From NCBI GenBank assembly GCA_030407085.1, contig CM059584.1, positions 7,998,001-8,062,000 on the forward strand: 64,000 bases of DNA. Reading direction: 5' to 3'. Source of the stretch: Trichopria drosophilae. Taxonomy: Eukaryota; Arthropoda; Insecta; Hymenoptera; Diapriidae. A program made the position numbers and the translations under genes. The notes below the pieces were generated by a model. It did not search any database and was not told the DNA's origin. It saw nothing but the letters and a program-made list of their open reading frames with translations. Shown piece after piece: positions 45,321 to 58,132 of the stretch (positions are counted from its first letter, which is position 1; each line of letters opens with the position of its first letter).

Positions 45321-47640
45321 TTTTTTATTCTAAAGTTACTTTTCTAATTTTGTGTCCTCTTTTGCAATTACTCCTCCCCCCCCCTCACTTCGATTTTTGG
45401 CAATTATGAATATGTTTTTTTTAATTCATTCTTTTAGTAATTATCACGCTAAAATCGTGTTATAACGTGTTCCGAGTTACCCTTTTTTTGGTTCGTTTCC
45501 TTGGGTAAATACTATAAGTTCTGAAATAATGTTTTTTTTTAAAACTATATATGTCCTCGGCGGTAGTTATCTGCTATCTCTCCAACTTGTACGGAATAAC
45601 AAGTCTGCAAGAAAAAATACAGAATAGTATAATGAAAATTTTAAATGTATTTTCGTTAAAATTCAAAATAAATGGAACTCAGCAATCGCATGTTTCGACT
45701 GCACGAAATACACAAATTACGTAATTTTCCTTTGTTAAAATGTAAAATTGAAAACTTCAAAATCTCATTAAAGCAGAGTTGATTAACTTCCGGGCTCTGA
45801 AAAAATAGTCTATTAAATTTCTAACCTGTACTAGTATAATTACATCATTTTTATTTCATTTTAACGTCAGAAACGATAATTAAAGAATATAACAGAGAAT
45901 AACATATTTCCTAGTGCACATTTTACGATAATGGAACATTTTAACGCGACTATTAATTTTTAAATGTTAAATGTAATGTTAAGAATCAGTGGAGTTCAAA
46001 GGACAACTCATCCCTTTATTAAATTATATTTATTTCGGCGCATCGACGTCAAAAATACATTGCTATAAATTCGTTACGTACTTACATATTCGTTTTTAAC
46101 ATATTTACATCTTAACATAATTATGGCGAAGAAAAATAAGTATTTCATTTACATCGAGATTCGATTTTCTTTAGTCATTCATTTTAACAAACTTGCTAAC
46201 ATTCTCGCAACAAAATGAGATTCGTACAGTTTTATTACATTGTTTTTTGTCACTATTTTTCTCGTAAAAATAACTCAATAAGATTATACTACAATTCTAC
46301 TTTTGTACCACTTTTTGATATTGAAAAAGTAGAAATATTTTTTTGTAAATGTATTAAAGTTACTAAGGAACTTTTCAAACTTTTCATGTTTAATATATAA
46401 AAGCTATAATCATCAACTGTCATATTTTTGTTTCTAAATTTTTTATAGTTAAAAAGATTTATTTATAAAGATAGATACTGTACATTAAAAAAATGTTCGC
46501 ACACAATCGAGGCGGGAATGATCAGTACATCAAATGCCATTTTGAGTATTTTAGATTTACTTGGAACGCGTGACTAACTAATACTGACCGCAGCATCGTA
46601 TTGTTATCTCATTAGAGCAATTATGCAAAGTTAACAGATTTTCCGTACCGCGGAATGTGGATATGAAAAATAATCGATCGATAATGGCATATAATTTTTC
46701 AAATTCTTGTGTGTAATTTATGACATTGAAATTAAATGATTTACTCCTGTTGATATAAATCTATAGGCACACCGAAGAATAATAGGTTGAATTTCTACAA
46801 TACATGCTTCGAATTCCTTGTGGTCAAATATTTTGTTGACCCATTTTATTTTATCACTATTTATCCTTCAAATTGCTGAAAATTTCTTTACCGTCTCCCC
46901 TTAAGGGACGACATTTATTTTTTAAATGCTCACACATTTATCAATGGATTTTGCTGAATTTAGTCGTACATTCATTTAAAAATTCGTAAAAACGGTTTAA
47001 AATAGTAATCAATTGTGAACTCATCCACAAACATGTGTTTTTCGTAAAAATACGTCGTGCGGTGATAGTGAATTTGATAAAAGAGCGAGTCGGTATTTAG
47101 TCATCCCTTAACATGTCATTTATTCTCCTAACTTTTTCAAAAATGTAATATGAAAACCTCAAATCGCAGGTACGTTCGATAAATCACATTTCACGGCATT
47201 CATCATTGAATTTATATGAATGTAAAAAAGTTTAAAATATGGGGAGGTTAATTTTGAAAAGTTCCACTGCTCCAAATGCTTTAAAGTCGGCCCAGCAAAT
47301 GGAAACGGCCCAGACTTCTTTTATAGTCTGTAAAGTGATCCACAGAAAGAGTGAATTTTCTCTCTTAAAGAATGAATTCTCATCTTAAAATATGAACATC
47401 ATTTTTGTGGCGTATTGCTTATTTTCATATGAATTTCTTTTCATTCTTTTTCGTTTGCTGGGTTACATACAATTTTGTCTGCTACTGTACGATCCTATTT
47501 GTTCATGTACACATATATGCTAACTTATATATGAGCATACACCAATACAAGGCATTTAAAATATGGAATATAAGCATTCCAAGTCACCACTTCACTTATG
47601 TTTTTTATTCCAATTTTGGTAAGGGATTTAAATTTTTATC
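45321..47640. other. AT-rich intergenic DNA, possible 3' region of the transporter
   Basis: No gene is supported. The short frames at 46,215-46,400 and 47,405-47,704 have no recognisable domain. A long 3' UTR of the minus-strand transporter could extend into this region, but I cannot place a convincing poly(A) signal. Confidence 0.4.
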
Positions 47641-47644
47641 CTGT

Positions 47645-47790
47645 ACTCTTAAAATGTCCTTTTGTCACAAGCGGAATCCAATTACGGCAAGCAGAATAAT
47701 CTAATTGATCATATAACAAGACGTTTTCCACTTGCCTTAAGTGGATTCCGCTTGCGGCAATAGAACTCAAGAGAACTATTTTAAGAGTGT
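47645..47790. mobile_element. Small inverted-repeat element downstream of the transporter
   Basis: ACTCTTAAAAT near 47,645 is mirrored by ATTTTAAGAGT ending 47,788. Further inside, CAAGCGGAATCCA (47,667) is mirrored by TGGATTCCGCTTG (47,742-47,754). It is a short MITE-like hairpin about 760 bp beyond the transporter's stop codon. Confidence 0.65.
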
Positions 47791-48547
47791 GCAATTTTGG
47801 AATGGTATGTTGAATTGTAAAATTTAACGATCAGTTTTGAATCAAACTAAGTTCAAATTGGATACATGAAAACGGCACAATCAACGTGTGAAAAGTACAT
47901 GGAGTCCACAATTTTCAATTTTATAAATGTCATCACAAGTATCATGGTGTAAAATATCTTACTAGAGATTCATCGATTTCCAGAGACTCCCCCTCCAACG
48001 AAGAAAGTGAAACAATTCCAGTGATTTTAAACGCCCTGTATTGCTTAAGTTACATTGTTTCTAGAGTATTAATGGAATGTATACGCGACAGGCAGTATCG
48101 TGGACTTTGCATGCCACGCTGGCTACAGTTTCTAAATGATTAAAAATTTTTGATATAAAAAATTATATACAACGATCTAATACTTGTCGAGATTCAATGC
48201 CCCAATGCGTCAATTAAGTAGTTCAGTTAACTAGTTCTCTTAAGTATTAAGTATGGAATACTCTGTAAAGAGATAACCGGTGAGGTACGTATCATTTGGT
48301 AAAAGATGAAGCAAAAAAAGTTGCTTCAGTTCACGTTCAACGAGCGTTTATATCGTATATCACAAAAGTCGACAGGTAACTTTTAAAAGCAATGCTCTTA
48401 TTAAAGCACTTAAGTCCGTCGTCTATAAACGAAACGAGCTTGATGTAACGTAAAAAAATAAACGCCATAAAAAAAATTTAAATCGACTACAATTGTTAAA
48501 AATCTATATAGTATCATCGATTTTCGAAAAGAATCGTCGTGTTTAGT

Positions 48548-49921
48548 TCAAGGTTCGACACGCTTTTTTTCTGGATTCATTATCTCTTGAATTTCTTCCA
48601 GAGTTTTTCCTTTTGTTTCTGGCGTGATGAAGAAAGTGACTAATGTTCCTATTGTACAACAGACTGTGAAGGTCCAGAAGGTCGTGTGAATTCCACTGAC
48701 ACTGTTGAGGGCCTTGAAACCTAAACTAACAAGGGATGCGAATAAGGATCCCAATACGATTCCAAACGCCACAGCGGTTCCTTTGACATTCGTTGGGAAA
48801 ATTTCTCCAAGAATAACGTAAGGAATCGTTCCGATTCCTAAAGCCATCATGATTTCGTACATGATTAAAGCAGCGATCGGTAACCAGGTGATTGACGAAA
48901 CGTTGGCTTGCATGGGGTACTTGAGGAAAAAGAAAAGCCCCACCAACGCCAGGGCTACTGATGCGAAAAGTCCAGATAGGAGGATCAGAATTCTTCTTCC
49001 CAGCCTATCGATTAAACTTGCGGCTATTATTCCTGCACCTAATTGAGCGGCACCGAGAACAATGACGGCTTCTTGAGGAGCCAACGTTGAGCCACTGTGA
49101 CTGAAGATCTCCTGAGTATAGGCCACGATGGCCATGTGTCCTGAGAATTGTTGGGTTACTTTCAAACTCAAAAGTATCCACAATCCCTTGCGATTCCCCT
49201 TGGTACTGACAAGTTCCCTGACTGCTACCCTTTTGGCCCTGAGACCTTCTAAAACGGCTTCCTTCATGGAGTCGATGTCTTTCTGCACACTTTCTGGATT
49301 TTTTAGACTCCTTAACCTCATCAAGCTCTGAACTGCTCGATCTTCTCTTCCTCGAATGAGGTGAAAATATGGAGTTTCCGGCATAAATACAAACGTTGAC
49401 ACGAATACCAGTGGTAACGTCAGAGACACCAGATTCAGAGTACCATAATCCAAGTAGGCTCCAGCTGTCGTCACGAAGAGACTGCCTAAGTTCGCAGACA
49501 TCTTCAGGAAGGTTCCGAAAGCTCCTCGGATGTTTTTATCAGCGATTTCGGCATAATAGATAACTGCCACGCAGTGAATGCCACCGTGGGAGATGCCGGC
49601 GACGAACCTGGCGATGTACAAGATGACGTACGACCTAGCGGCGATGATAAGACCCCAGCCTGCTAGTTGAGGAATGGCGAAGGCGAGAAGAGAACACTTT
49701 CTGCCCAGACGATCGATGATTAGTGGACACAGGAGAGAACCAAGAGCTCCACCAATCGTATAGAGTGAAGTGATCCATGCACTCTGGGCATGAGTCACTT
49801 TGAATTTGGATTCAGGGCCTGTCAGGTACGGTAGCGATGGTGACGTCCATCCAAGGTATCCGCCACAGGCCATCAATGCCACACTGGCTGTAACACACAA
49901 AAGTATTTGGATGAGTAACAT
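48548..49921 (-). CDS. Facilitated trehalose/sugar transporter (Tret1-like, MFS sugar porter)
   Basis: One uninterrupted frame of 457 codons encodes a 12-helix major-facilitator sugar porter of the plasma membrane. Signature motifs are all present: DRLGRK at 70-75 (loop 2-3), PETPYF at 181-186 (the PESPR position, with R changed to Y), QQFSG at 257-261 (usually QQLSG in helix 7), DRLGRR at 305-310 (loop 8-9), GEIFP at 372-376 and PETKGKTLEEIQ at 434-445. These place it with insect Tret1-like carriers, which move trehalose or other hexoses down a gradient. The substrate itself cannot be read from sequence. An in-frame TAA stands 9 bp before the ATG. The N-terminus is short (helix 1 begins within a few residues), so an upstream non-coding exon is possible, joined at an AG near 49,927. 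The lack of introns is notable, because many relatives are multi-exon. It is isolated, with no neighbouring paralog. Confidence 0.93.
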   Translation of the reverse strand: MLLIQILLCVTASVALMACGGYLGWTSPSLPYLTGPESKFKVTHAQSAWITSLYTIGGALGSLLCPLIIDRLGRKCSLLAFAIPQLAGWGLIIAARSYVILYIARFVAGISHGGIHCVAVIYYAEIADKNIRGAFGTFLKMSANLGSLFVTTAGAYLDYGTLNLVSLTLPLVFVSTFVFMPETPYFHLIRGREDRAVQSLMRLRSLKNPESVQKDIDSMKEAVLEGLRAKRVAVRELVSTKGNRKGLWILLSLKVTQQFSGHMAIVAYTQEIFSHSGSTLAPQEAVIVLGAAQLGAGIIAASLIDRLGRRILILLSGLFASVALALVGLFFFLKYPMQANVSSITWLPIAALIMYEIMMALGIGTIPYVILGEIFPTNVKGTAVAFGIVLGSLFASLVSLGFKALNSVSGIHTTFWTFTVCCTIGTLVTFFITPETKGKTLEEIQEIMNPEKKRVEP

Positions 49922-50989
49922 AATATCTTAAATATTATTTTAAATGATAATATTGTGGTGTGAGGGATAGTGACTTCTAGAGAAAGATTGATGATGATCT
50001 AAGTACAGGGCATACTGGGTCTATTGTATTTCTCGCTTAAGAATTTGAGAATTTGATTCCATTCGGTATTTAAAGAATCTAGTTTTATCAAAAACAAAAA
50101 ATACTACTTAAAAACAAATATCTTACACGGGTACAGGACATTTTGGCTCCGCCATTTTGGTGTCAGACTATTATTGATCCTGGTTTTTGGCCCGAGATTC
50201 ATTTTAGATCTAAATTCAAATAGTAAACTAGGGGAAGCCGAGAAATGGCAACGTCACGAAGCTAACCTAACCTTAACTAGTCAGAACTCTGCCTACACAT
50301 AATAATGCTTAAGATCATATGCGTGCCCTAAAATTAACCTAACCCAACAGTTAGAACTCTGTTTACCACTAATAATACCTAAAATTACTTCCACATCTTT
50401 CTCCACCGATAAAAATATTTTCGAGGTCTAAATGTTAAGACATGTAAAGATCGGAGTAGAAAGTTTAATATGGCGATCATCAAAATGGCGTTCTGAATTA
50501 AAACTTTTTAAAAAGATTCAGGACTCATTAACTAAAAAACTATGCGCGTCTTCAACAAAATAATAGCAGTAAAAAGGTCTCAGAATTAAGTGATAAATAC
50601 ACTGGAATATTTTGAAAAATGTTTTATTTGTGTTTTTTTTTTGAAATTTACGAAAATTTAAAGCATGTATGACAAATGTTATACAGTTTAGGATGTCTGC
50701 CTCCAAAAATTTTGCAGAAAAATTGCAGAGAACAAGAAATGTTTGGAATTCATAGGAGAATACTTTCATTTTTTCAGCATTTTTTATAAATTTGTTTAAA
50801 TTTCTTAAAATCTAAATATAAATTTGTTGAAAATATCGGGAGGAAAATATAAAAAAATTGCAGTGTATTCCTCAATTAATTCTAAGAACTTTTCAATCTC
50901 TTATCAACTTTTTTTAATGAATCTCATGGATTTTAATAACAAACGGATCTATAATACATTGCAGAATTAATTTCTTTTCGATCGTTTAT
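49922..50989. other. 5' flank of the transporter
   Basis: The sequence is AT-rich. Two AACCTAACC / AACTCTGCC-type segments (about 50,260-50,300 and 50,335-50,370) form a weak direct repeat. Near 50,150 and 50,465-50,490 there are CCGCCATTTTGG and AAAATGGCG motifs like those in the foldback elements. Promoter elements cannot be assigned. The frame at 50,518-50,769 is not recognisable. Confidence 0.4.
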
Positions 50990-51145
50990 AATAATATAAT
51001 AAAATGTGAGTTTATTTCTCGGTTTGATCGATCAACTGACTTGTAAGTAGAAAAATTAAGGAATATATATGTGTTGTCGTGTTTCTACTTACAAGTCAGT
51101 TGATCGATCAAACCGATAAATAAATTCATATTTTATTATATAATC
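50990..51145. repeat. Near-perfect 64-bp-arm hairpin
   Basis: The left arm 50,990-51,053 and right arm 51,082-51,145 are reverse complements. The inner 34-35 bp pair perfectly (GGTTTGATCGATCAACTGAC within) and the outer part has a few mismatches, around a 28-nt loop. The arms are too long and too perfect for a typical animal microRNA precursor. A young MITE or a hairpin-RNA locus is more likely. It lies about 1.1 kb upstream of the transporter start. Confidence 0.8.
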
Positions 51146-52550
51146 TCATAGTTTGTTTAGTTACAACGTACTAAAATTTAAAAAAAAACTTTTCTAATAA
51201 AAGTATTTTGTCAGTTTCATAGTTCACTTCCTTAGTTCTAAAATTCTATTTACTAGACAAACATATATTTTTCTGCAACAAATTGTGCATAACTTATTAT
51301 GCATCCACTTTAGATAAATTCTGTGGCGATATTCAGAAAGAACATGAAAAATTACGTTTGTTATCACAGATCGGATTTTTCTTGGTAAATACAGTATAGA
51401 AAGAAACTGTTAGAAAAATTGATGACACGAGTTAATTAACCATACGAATTAAAAATTAACATTCCGTTTTTTTAGAACCACGCGCTGTATACGATCGTTG
51501 AAAATAAAAACTAATTTCAAAATATAACTTGTTTAAAAATAAAATGATTTACTACCAACAGACAGTTAATAAATTGCCTGCTAATATATTTCAATAAAAA
51601 AATTGAATTGAAAATGCGAAAATTGATTAATTTTTATAGAAGACACAACTCTGCAAATAAATTTACTTAATTTGATAATCACTCGTTTCCCCACAATGTA
51701 TTGATTTGATTTATGTTTATGGTCAACAAACTAGATATTTATAGACATTTATATTACACCTATGATTCTAATTGATTAATTGTCCGGTTTATTTTAAATT
51801 TTTAATACGACATAACGGCAGATGTTTACAATTGCGTAGCAAACGTCGCCTCGATGTACTACGTTTTGCTTTCAATTGTAACAGAATTGTTTCAATTAGA
51901 TGGCGATTTTATGAGTACATTCTGAAGACTACGGTTTATTTATTTTTAATGCGCAGATCGGATTTTCCAGTAAATAAAAGATCGTTAACGTCGTTCGCTC
52001 ATCGAATTGCGTATTCAACAAATGTAGTAGATCTGTCTACATTCGTCTTGCCGATCTAGAAAATAAAGACACGCGATGTAAAAAGAAAAGAATTCGATTC
52101 CATTCCTCAATTTTATCATAATCAGGAATTTGAATTTAAATATTACTTTAATCCAGGAAGTTGCTGATGTAATTTGTGGACGATCGATTAATTATTTATT
52201 ACACGCATTCTTCGGTGTCTTATGATAACTAGACGTTTTAAAATCATGTTTTTATGATTTTATTGGAATTCCGATTTTCCGTTTTTTATTGAATACACAT
52301 TAATGTTTCTTTTATTTACTACAGCAAAATGTTCGATCGCGTGCATTTCGTCCGTATAATTTTGTCATACGTCCACGTGCGTTTTTCCATATGCAGATAA
52401 AATTGACGGATCATGTTAATTATAAACAATTAATTTGACGAAATATTTACGTTTTGTTGATAAAATATTTCAATTGTTATAGCGGCGGTCACGATGAGAC
52501 TTTTTTGGCGACTTTTGAGTTTTGCAGAATTTTTTTTATAAAAAAAATTA
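51146..52550. other. AT-rich intergenic DNA
   Basis: The frame at 51,772-52,059 has no recognisable domain or coding context. No repeats or RNA genes can be supported. Confidence 0.4.
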
Positions 52551-52615
52551 ACGATACTCCTGGATTTGAACCAGCGACCTTTCGATTCAAGGACGAATGC
52601 TCTTCATGTGTATTT
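52535..52615 (-). mobile_element. tRNA-derived SINE-like fragment
   Basis: On the minus strand, a perfect RNA polymerase III B box (GGTTCAAATCC, complement at 52,562-52,572) sits in a T-arm-like fold. It is preceded by an anticodon-arm-like segment (TTCGTCCTTGAATCGAA) and a GAGC remnant of the D arm. The 5' half of the tRNA is missing, so it is not a functional tRNA. A run of T followed by A residues lies just after it, as in the similar fragment near 61,250. Confidence 0.55.
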
Positions 52616-53720
52616 TGGTTCGACAATTTTTGTATTGCAGTTTTAATATTTTTGTCTCGTTCAAAAATGTCTCCATCGAATTTAAAATTGCAGTTAATTT
52701 ATTTAATATTTTTATTATAAACATTTTGAAGCCTAACATCACGAGTAAAATATTTATGAAATTGCAGTTTTAAAACAAAGATGATACGTCAATGTTCCAA
52801 ATAATTCTTGCTTGGAATTGCAAATTTGGCATTTTGACGTAATGTCATTGTTCTAAATCCGTAGTAGTTAGTCATAGAAATGTTTCTCGTTACGACTACA
52901 TTGGTATTAAAAAATGTTTCATGTAAATATCTGCAATAAACAGCAAATTCTACAAATCTACAATAAAAAATCATAATGATGAAATAAATAGTGTTATTCG
53001 AAATTAATCATTTTTTAAATAAAAAATAAGTTTTCGAAGTAAATTTCCACACCGAAAAATAGAATCTGACGATTTTTCATAGAATTGGCATTTGACATTA
53101 ACATGTTCGAAACTGGATTCCAGATTATTCCAGTTTTCCTGATGCTGGTAACATTTCTTAATACATTTTCAGTACTTCAAATATCGAATCAGAAAACTAT
53201 CATAAATCTGATATATTTTCGTACATCATTTCAAAATTTATTTGAGATTATGAAATATTTCAAAGCTTTTAATATCTTTTTTAGAATATAAAAAAATGTC
53301 ATGGATAAAAGATAGCTAATGCTTAATTTTCTATGTCGCATTTATCGCTGCGATATAGAGCGAGAAAGAAACTCACAGGGTGATCTTTTTGCTGCTAAAA
53401 CTAATCATCCGTGTGTGCCATATATCTCTCGTTGACTTGATGCTTTATCTATTGCGAAGCTACTTCAATCATCTACCCAGACCGGATTGAACAAGATATA
53501 TATTGTTTAGTCTAGTCTCTAAATATGTGGCGCCATTACAGAAATTGAGTTGCAATTCAATTAAGCCTAACATTGAGCCTTTCTGTGCACTTTATGCTGA
53601 TGGTAATCTAAATAGAGAATATAATAGATTCGATGGACTGATTAGAACTTGCGTTTCCTTTGAACACATTAAACAATCAGATTCCATCAGTGAAAGTCAA
53701 GGAAAATTATGAAAAGTGAT
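52616..53720. other. AT-rich intergenic DNA
   Basis: Several short frames are present (52,789-52,974 minus, 53,085-53,291 plus and 53,503-53,712 plus). None shows a domain, splice context or composition shift. I see no feature to support. Confidence 0.4.
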
Positions 53721-53724
53721 GCAG

Positions 53725-54140
53725 TAGTTCAGGCAAATTTGCCTGAAAACGTGGACATTTTTTAAACAGCGGAGATTTTGAGAGAAGGAGTATTTTGGGG
53801 TTCTGAATTATATTCTAAAAGTCCCCATCGATAGAGCTTCTGCTAGCTGAGTTACTTTAAGAATAAAGTCCATTCCGTTAATTTTACACATAGACAAATT
53901 TTAAAAAATGGAATTTTATCAGATACAACTTTATATTCTACACCAAACCCGTAAAATGCGTACTTTTCATCTTATTCACAACAAAATTATTTTTTGGGCC
54001 TTATTCTTAATGTGGCACAGTTAGCACAAGTTCTATCGATGGAGACTTTTAGTATGATATTCAGGACCCTAAAAAATCCCCGTTGTTACAAAAATTTCTA
54101 CGTTTTACGTGGATTTTCAGCTAAATGGGTTACAAGGTTA
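53725..54140. mobile_element. Foldback element of about 415 bp
   Basis: The left arm at about 53,740-53,870 and right arm at about 53,985-54,125 are imperfect reverse complements. Paired blocks include AAAAGTCCCCATCGATAGA with its mirror TCTATCGATGGAGACTTTTA, and ACTTTAAGAATAAAG with its mirror near 53,999. Exact ends and target duplication are unclear. The frame at 53,994-54,224 is a read of the right arm. Confidence 0.65.
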
Positions 54141-55404
54141 TTTTGGGTAAAGCAAGTTGAAATTAAAAATAAAAATAATCGTGGATGCATGTCATTGTTC
54201 TATAACCACAGTGGTTTTATATAAACGTTTTGCGTGCATATCCACAATTTCAGGAGGAACTAAGTCATCGGAAGTATCTGCAAGTAATAGAAATAGTAGA
54301 CAAAACTGATGAAATATCCTTATTTCGAATATTACAGTAAGATGATTTTTGTTTGATTAAAATTTATAAAAAGATTTAATAATATTTGCCAATACTTGTA
54401 ATAAGGTACTGTATTTTTTATGATTCAGTACTTATTATTTACGATATCTTATTAACCGATACCGCACTGAAAGAATCATGTCGGAAATACCCCTAAGTAT
54501 GACCCTACCGTAGCGATATTTATTTTAGTGCAATGTACTCTTATCAATTTTTATTATTATTAGTCGATTACGACCGCTAACATCATTTCATTCTTTGGGT
54601 GCGGGTCAAAAACCCGACAAATCAAAAAGTCTTTAGATAAAAAACCGACAATCTAAAAGCAGACACTTGTCGAAAAATGTCGGTTTCCTTACCTGTCTGC
54701 TTTTTGAATTGTCAGTTTGTCGATCCACGCACGATTCTTTTGTTTTTATAAAAAATGCAAGGTACAAATGTTACTTGCATGTGTAAGCCTCGTTACTCAA
54801 ATTTGTCTACAGTAACCGGATTTCGTAAAATTATGTTACATTAGTAACTGAAATGTATAATACATTTATACAACCTCAACATGATGGAGCAAATGTATTC
54901 GTAGTATAATTTTAACTGAACTACAACGACTCTGTAATATCTAGAATGTAAAAATCTGTACAAAAAAAAACGCAGACAAATATTTAAAGGTCTTTTTTTA
55001 TTTTTAAAAATTATGTAATCAGGTTTGCACTTATTTTGATGCCTTTGCTCAGCAAAAGACTACATAGATTAGTTACGGAATTAACCACTAGATGACTCAG
55101 CGCTACATCAAGTAATCTTGCAAGTTATGGAAGAGGTTCTAGCAATATTCTACAGTATGTAAAAGATGAGAGTGTACAGAAATACACTCAGAATTACATA
55201 TATTTTTGATAGTATTAAACATTATTTAGAAGTGTATTTTTAATAAAACAGTTATAATGTTAATATTTTACAGGTGTTCTGATAGTTACTGTAATTATAT
55301 TTAGTATCAAATATATGGAAACAATGATCGAAACTGTATTCGGTTATTTAGTCTCTTATTTGTTTGTGTTTTTTTTTTAATTATCAAGAGTAATATTTGA
55401 TGAT
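54141..55404. other. AT-rich intergenic DNA with one small MITE
   Basis: Apart from the hairpin element at 54,599-54,732, this stretch is AT-rich with stops in all frames and no supported feature. Confidence 0.45.
54599..54732. mobile_element. 134-bp MITE-like hairpin
   Basis: GTGCGGGTCAAAAACC at the left and GTCGATCCACGCAC at the right are imperfect inverted ends. Inside them ATCAAAAAG mirrors CTTTTTGAAT, and an inner CAGACA / TGTCTG pair closes the fold. Confidence 0.6.
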
Positions 55405-56561
55405 TAACATCCAAGATTACGAGATTTTTAGCTCTTTAGCAAATCGAAAAGTGAAAATATCATAATGAAAGAAATTTACTTTACTAATTTTAACAATATG
55501 GCGGATTTTATCTGAAACAGTACCAAAAATAGAAACACATTTTTTTTCGACAATTTTTTAAAAATGGATAATGGATCCATTCTTAAGTATGAACAAATGT
55601 GTACAAATAAATTGCAGTTTAAGGGAAAAATTTTTATTTTGCTCCATTCAGTTTATCCTGCTAAAAATGGCAGAAAATTGTGAAAATTGAAAAAATATGT
55701 GTTTTTCTTCAATATTTCTCATATAGATCCACATTAATCTAAATTTTTTTTTTTAAATGTGAAATAGCTGTTTAATAAATATTCATGGTCACTATATAAT
55801 ATATTTGACGATATTAGTAATGTCGGATTCATGTGGTGTTCCTGAAAATGAACAAAATTATGGAATTTTTCACATGCCTCGTCGGTAAATTTGCTTTATT
55901 TTATTGTATTTCTTTAAGTTTAGTATTATATCGAATCGAAATGTAACGAGGAATTTTCAAAATTGAAAATGGCAGATTCAATATCGCGAGTAGAATAATG
56001 GAAATTACATTATTTTCGGATAAAAAAAATTAATCACATTCTATGTAAAATTTCCATGAAAAAGTGTTCTTGGTCAATCTGTGTATGTATCTATGTATGA
56101 ACATTTAATACCTCGAAATTTTACATTTTAAGACAAAAATTTAGATTAATGTCGATTTATTTCAAAATTATTTAAGAAAAACTCGTATTTTTAGAAATTT
56201 TCACGCATTTCCGCTGTTTTCAATAGAATAAACTGAATGAAGCTCAATAAAACAATGTTTCCCTTAAACTGCAACTTATTTGTCCACGTTTTTCGATAGT
56301 TTGAAATGGATTGCAATCCATTATCCATTTGTAACAAATTGTCAAAAAAAAATTTTCCGATTTTTTGGTACTTTTTCAGATAAAATCCGCCATATTGTTT
56401 TTCTGCGGCAAGAAATCGCAATTTTGGCCCCATAAATCGATAGTGCATACCCAAAATTAGTAAAGTGAGTTGGTTTCATTGTGATATTTTCATTTTTCGA
56501 TGTTCTAGAGAGCTTTGAAAATGATCTAAAAATCTCGTCACCTTGGACGATAATGGGTTAA
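55405..56561. mobile_element. TTAA-flanked foldback element
   Basis: TTAA at 55,405-55,408 and 56,558-56,561 encloses arms of about 350-420 bp (about 55,410-55,765 and 56,135-56,557). Paired blocks include CAATATGGCGGATTTTATCT near 55,497 with its mirror near 56,390, and TAGATTAATGTCGATTTA with its mirror near 55,728. The right terminus reads TTAACCCATTATCGTCC on the other strand, like other piggyBac-type ends. The left terminus looks shortened by a few bases. No transposase is present. The frame at 56,191-56,454 is a read of the right arm. Confidence 0.75.
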
Positions 56562-57917
56562 TAAAAGTCTATTTTATACTATAATGGGCGGCTAAAGACC
56601 CACTCGTTGTTTTAATCAAATTTGCTATTACCAACGATGTCTGTTCATTAAAAAACATATGTTTCCGGGAGAGATCGCAATTAATTACTATTTTAAAGCT
56701 ATTTTAATAATTTTTATAAATGTACAGTAAATTACAATAAAGATTCAGAAACGAGCGAGAATTCACAGGAATAAATTTTGCAGTCATCAACGCGAACTGT
56801 ATCTGTACTACCGAAATTTATTCTTATGAATTCTCACGCTTTCCTGTACAAATTTACCCTACATTAATAAAAAAAACGTGTAAAATAGTTTTAAAATAGA
56901 TCTAGGCTTTAAAATATGTTTAGTTCCTGTTTAATTTGCATATTTTAAGTTGGAAATTTACTTCATCAATCATTTTGTGAATGTTTTCTTATGATACAAA
57001 GTATGAAAAGTAAATAAAGAAATAAATTATTTTTTATTTGTAGCTCTTGTGAAGGTAACGCGCGAAATCGTATAAGAATTTTTAATACTCTGGCTCTTTT
57101 TAGTACCATTATTTTAGACAGTTTGTTTACCGTTTATGAAACAATTATTAAGCAAAATAGAAATTAGGAATCTTTAATCTAGAATATTATTCATATATTC
57201 CTGGGTTTTAAAAAACGTATAAAATGATAAGTGAGGAGTAAATGAGATTTGGGCATAACCTAAAATAAATGTCTTCTAGCAAACCACTTCACTTTTAATA
57301 GAATAATCTTAATTTAACTAAAAATTTACTACATAAATCACTTAACAATGCACTTTTCCAAGTCAATATTTATTTGAATTGCCTCAGTTGAATCAAGAAA
57401 ATATTTTTTTATATTTGACAGATTGTTATTTAAGTTAGTAATTCTGTTCATATATTTATCTTATTTTATAAAAAGTGCAACATAATATTATTTTTTATGA
57501 AATCTTTCTGAAAATCTCCATACTTGAAGAAACTTACTGATTAATAACAAATTAGTTATAAGTGAATCCGATGTAATAGAATATGTCAAACAATGACTAT
57601 GAATTCGAATTATGGATAAAGACTTATTAATTAATTTTCTCAATACTATCTAACTACCGTAACGTGAAAGATATTTTTAGTAATGGGTAGAGAGAAATTC
57701 TACTGATTTTTTTATCTTTGGATGATGATTGCTAACATTATCAATGCGAAAACCACATCGAAAGTGAAATACACATTTGAAAAATAAAAAGTTTGAAAAA
57801 AAGGAAGTTAAGAAGTTTCTTTCTATCTAATATACATTCTATTAAAAATTATACTTATTTTATTAAGACTTCAAGAACAAATCAAAAGCTATATTAATAG
57901 CATTTTACGCTCTCGAA
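56562..57917. other. AT-rich intergenic DNA
   Basis: No open frame, fold or repeat that I can support. Stops are dense in all frames. Confidence 0.5.
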
Positions 57918-58132
57918 TTCCTGACAGCAAAGTAGAAAAGAGTTCATAATGATTTCCAAATGTGCTCTAAAAGAACTCAGATAATCCACTTTCTGTGGGT
58001 TATCTGAACATGAGTTCATAAAGATCTCGTAATGACATCATGTTCAGAAAAACCTCAGAAAATGGTTCATCTGACTTCAATTAGAGCACGTTTCGAAATC
58101 ATTCTGAATTGCTTTTTATTTTGCTGTCTGAG
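57918..58132. mobile_element. MITE-like inverted-repeat element, about 215 bp
   Basis: CTGACAGCAAAGTAGAAAAG (57,921) is mirrored by CTTTTTATTTTGCTGTCTG (ending 58,130). The pairing continues inward with AATGATTTC / GAAATCATT and GTGCTCTAA / TTAGAGCAC. Secondary small palindromes lie inside (CAGATAA...TTATCTG). No coding content. Confidence 0.7.
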
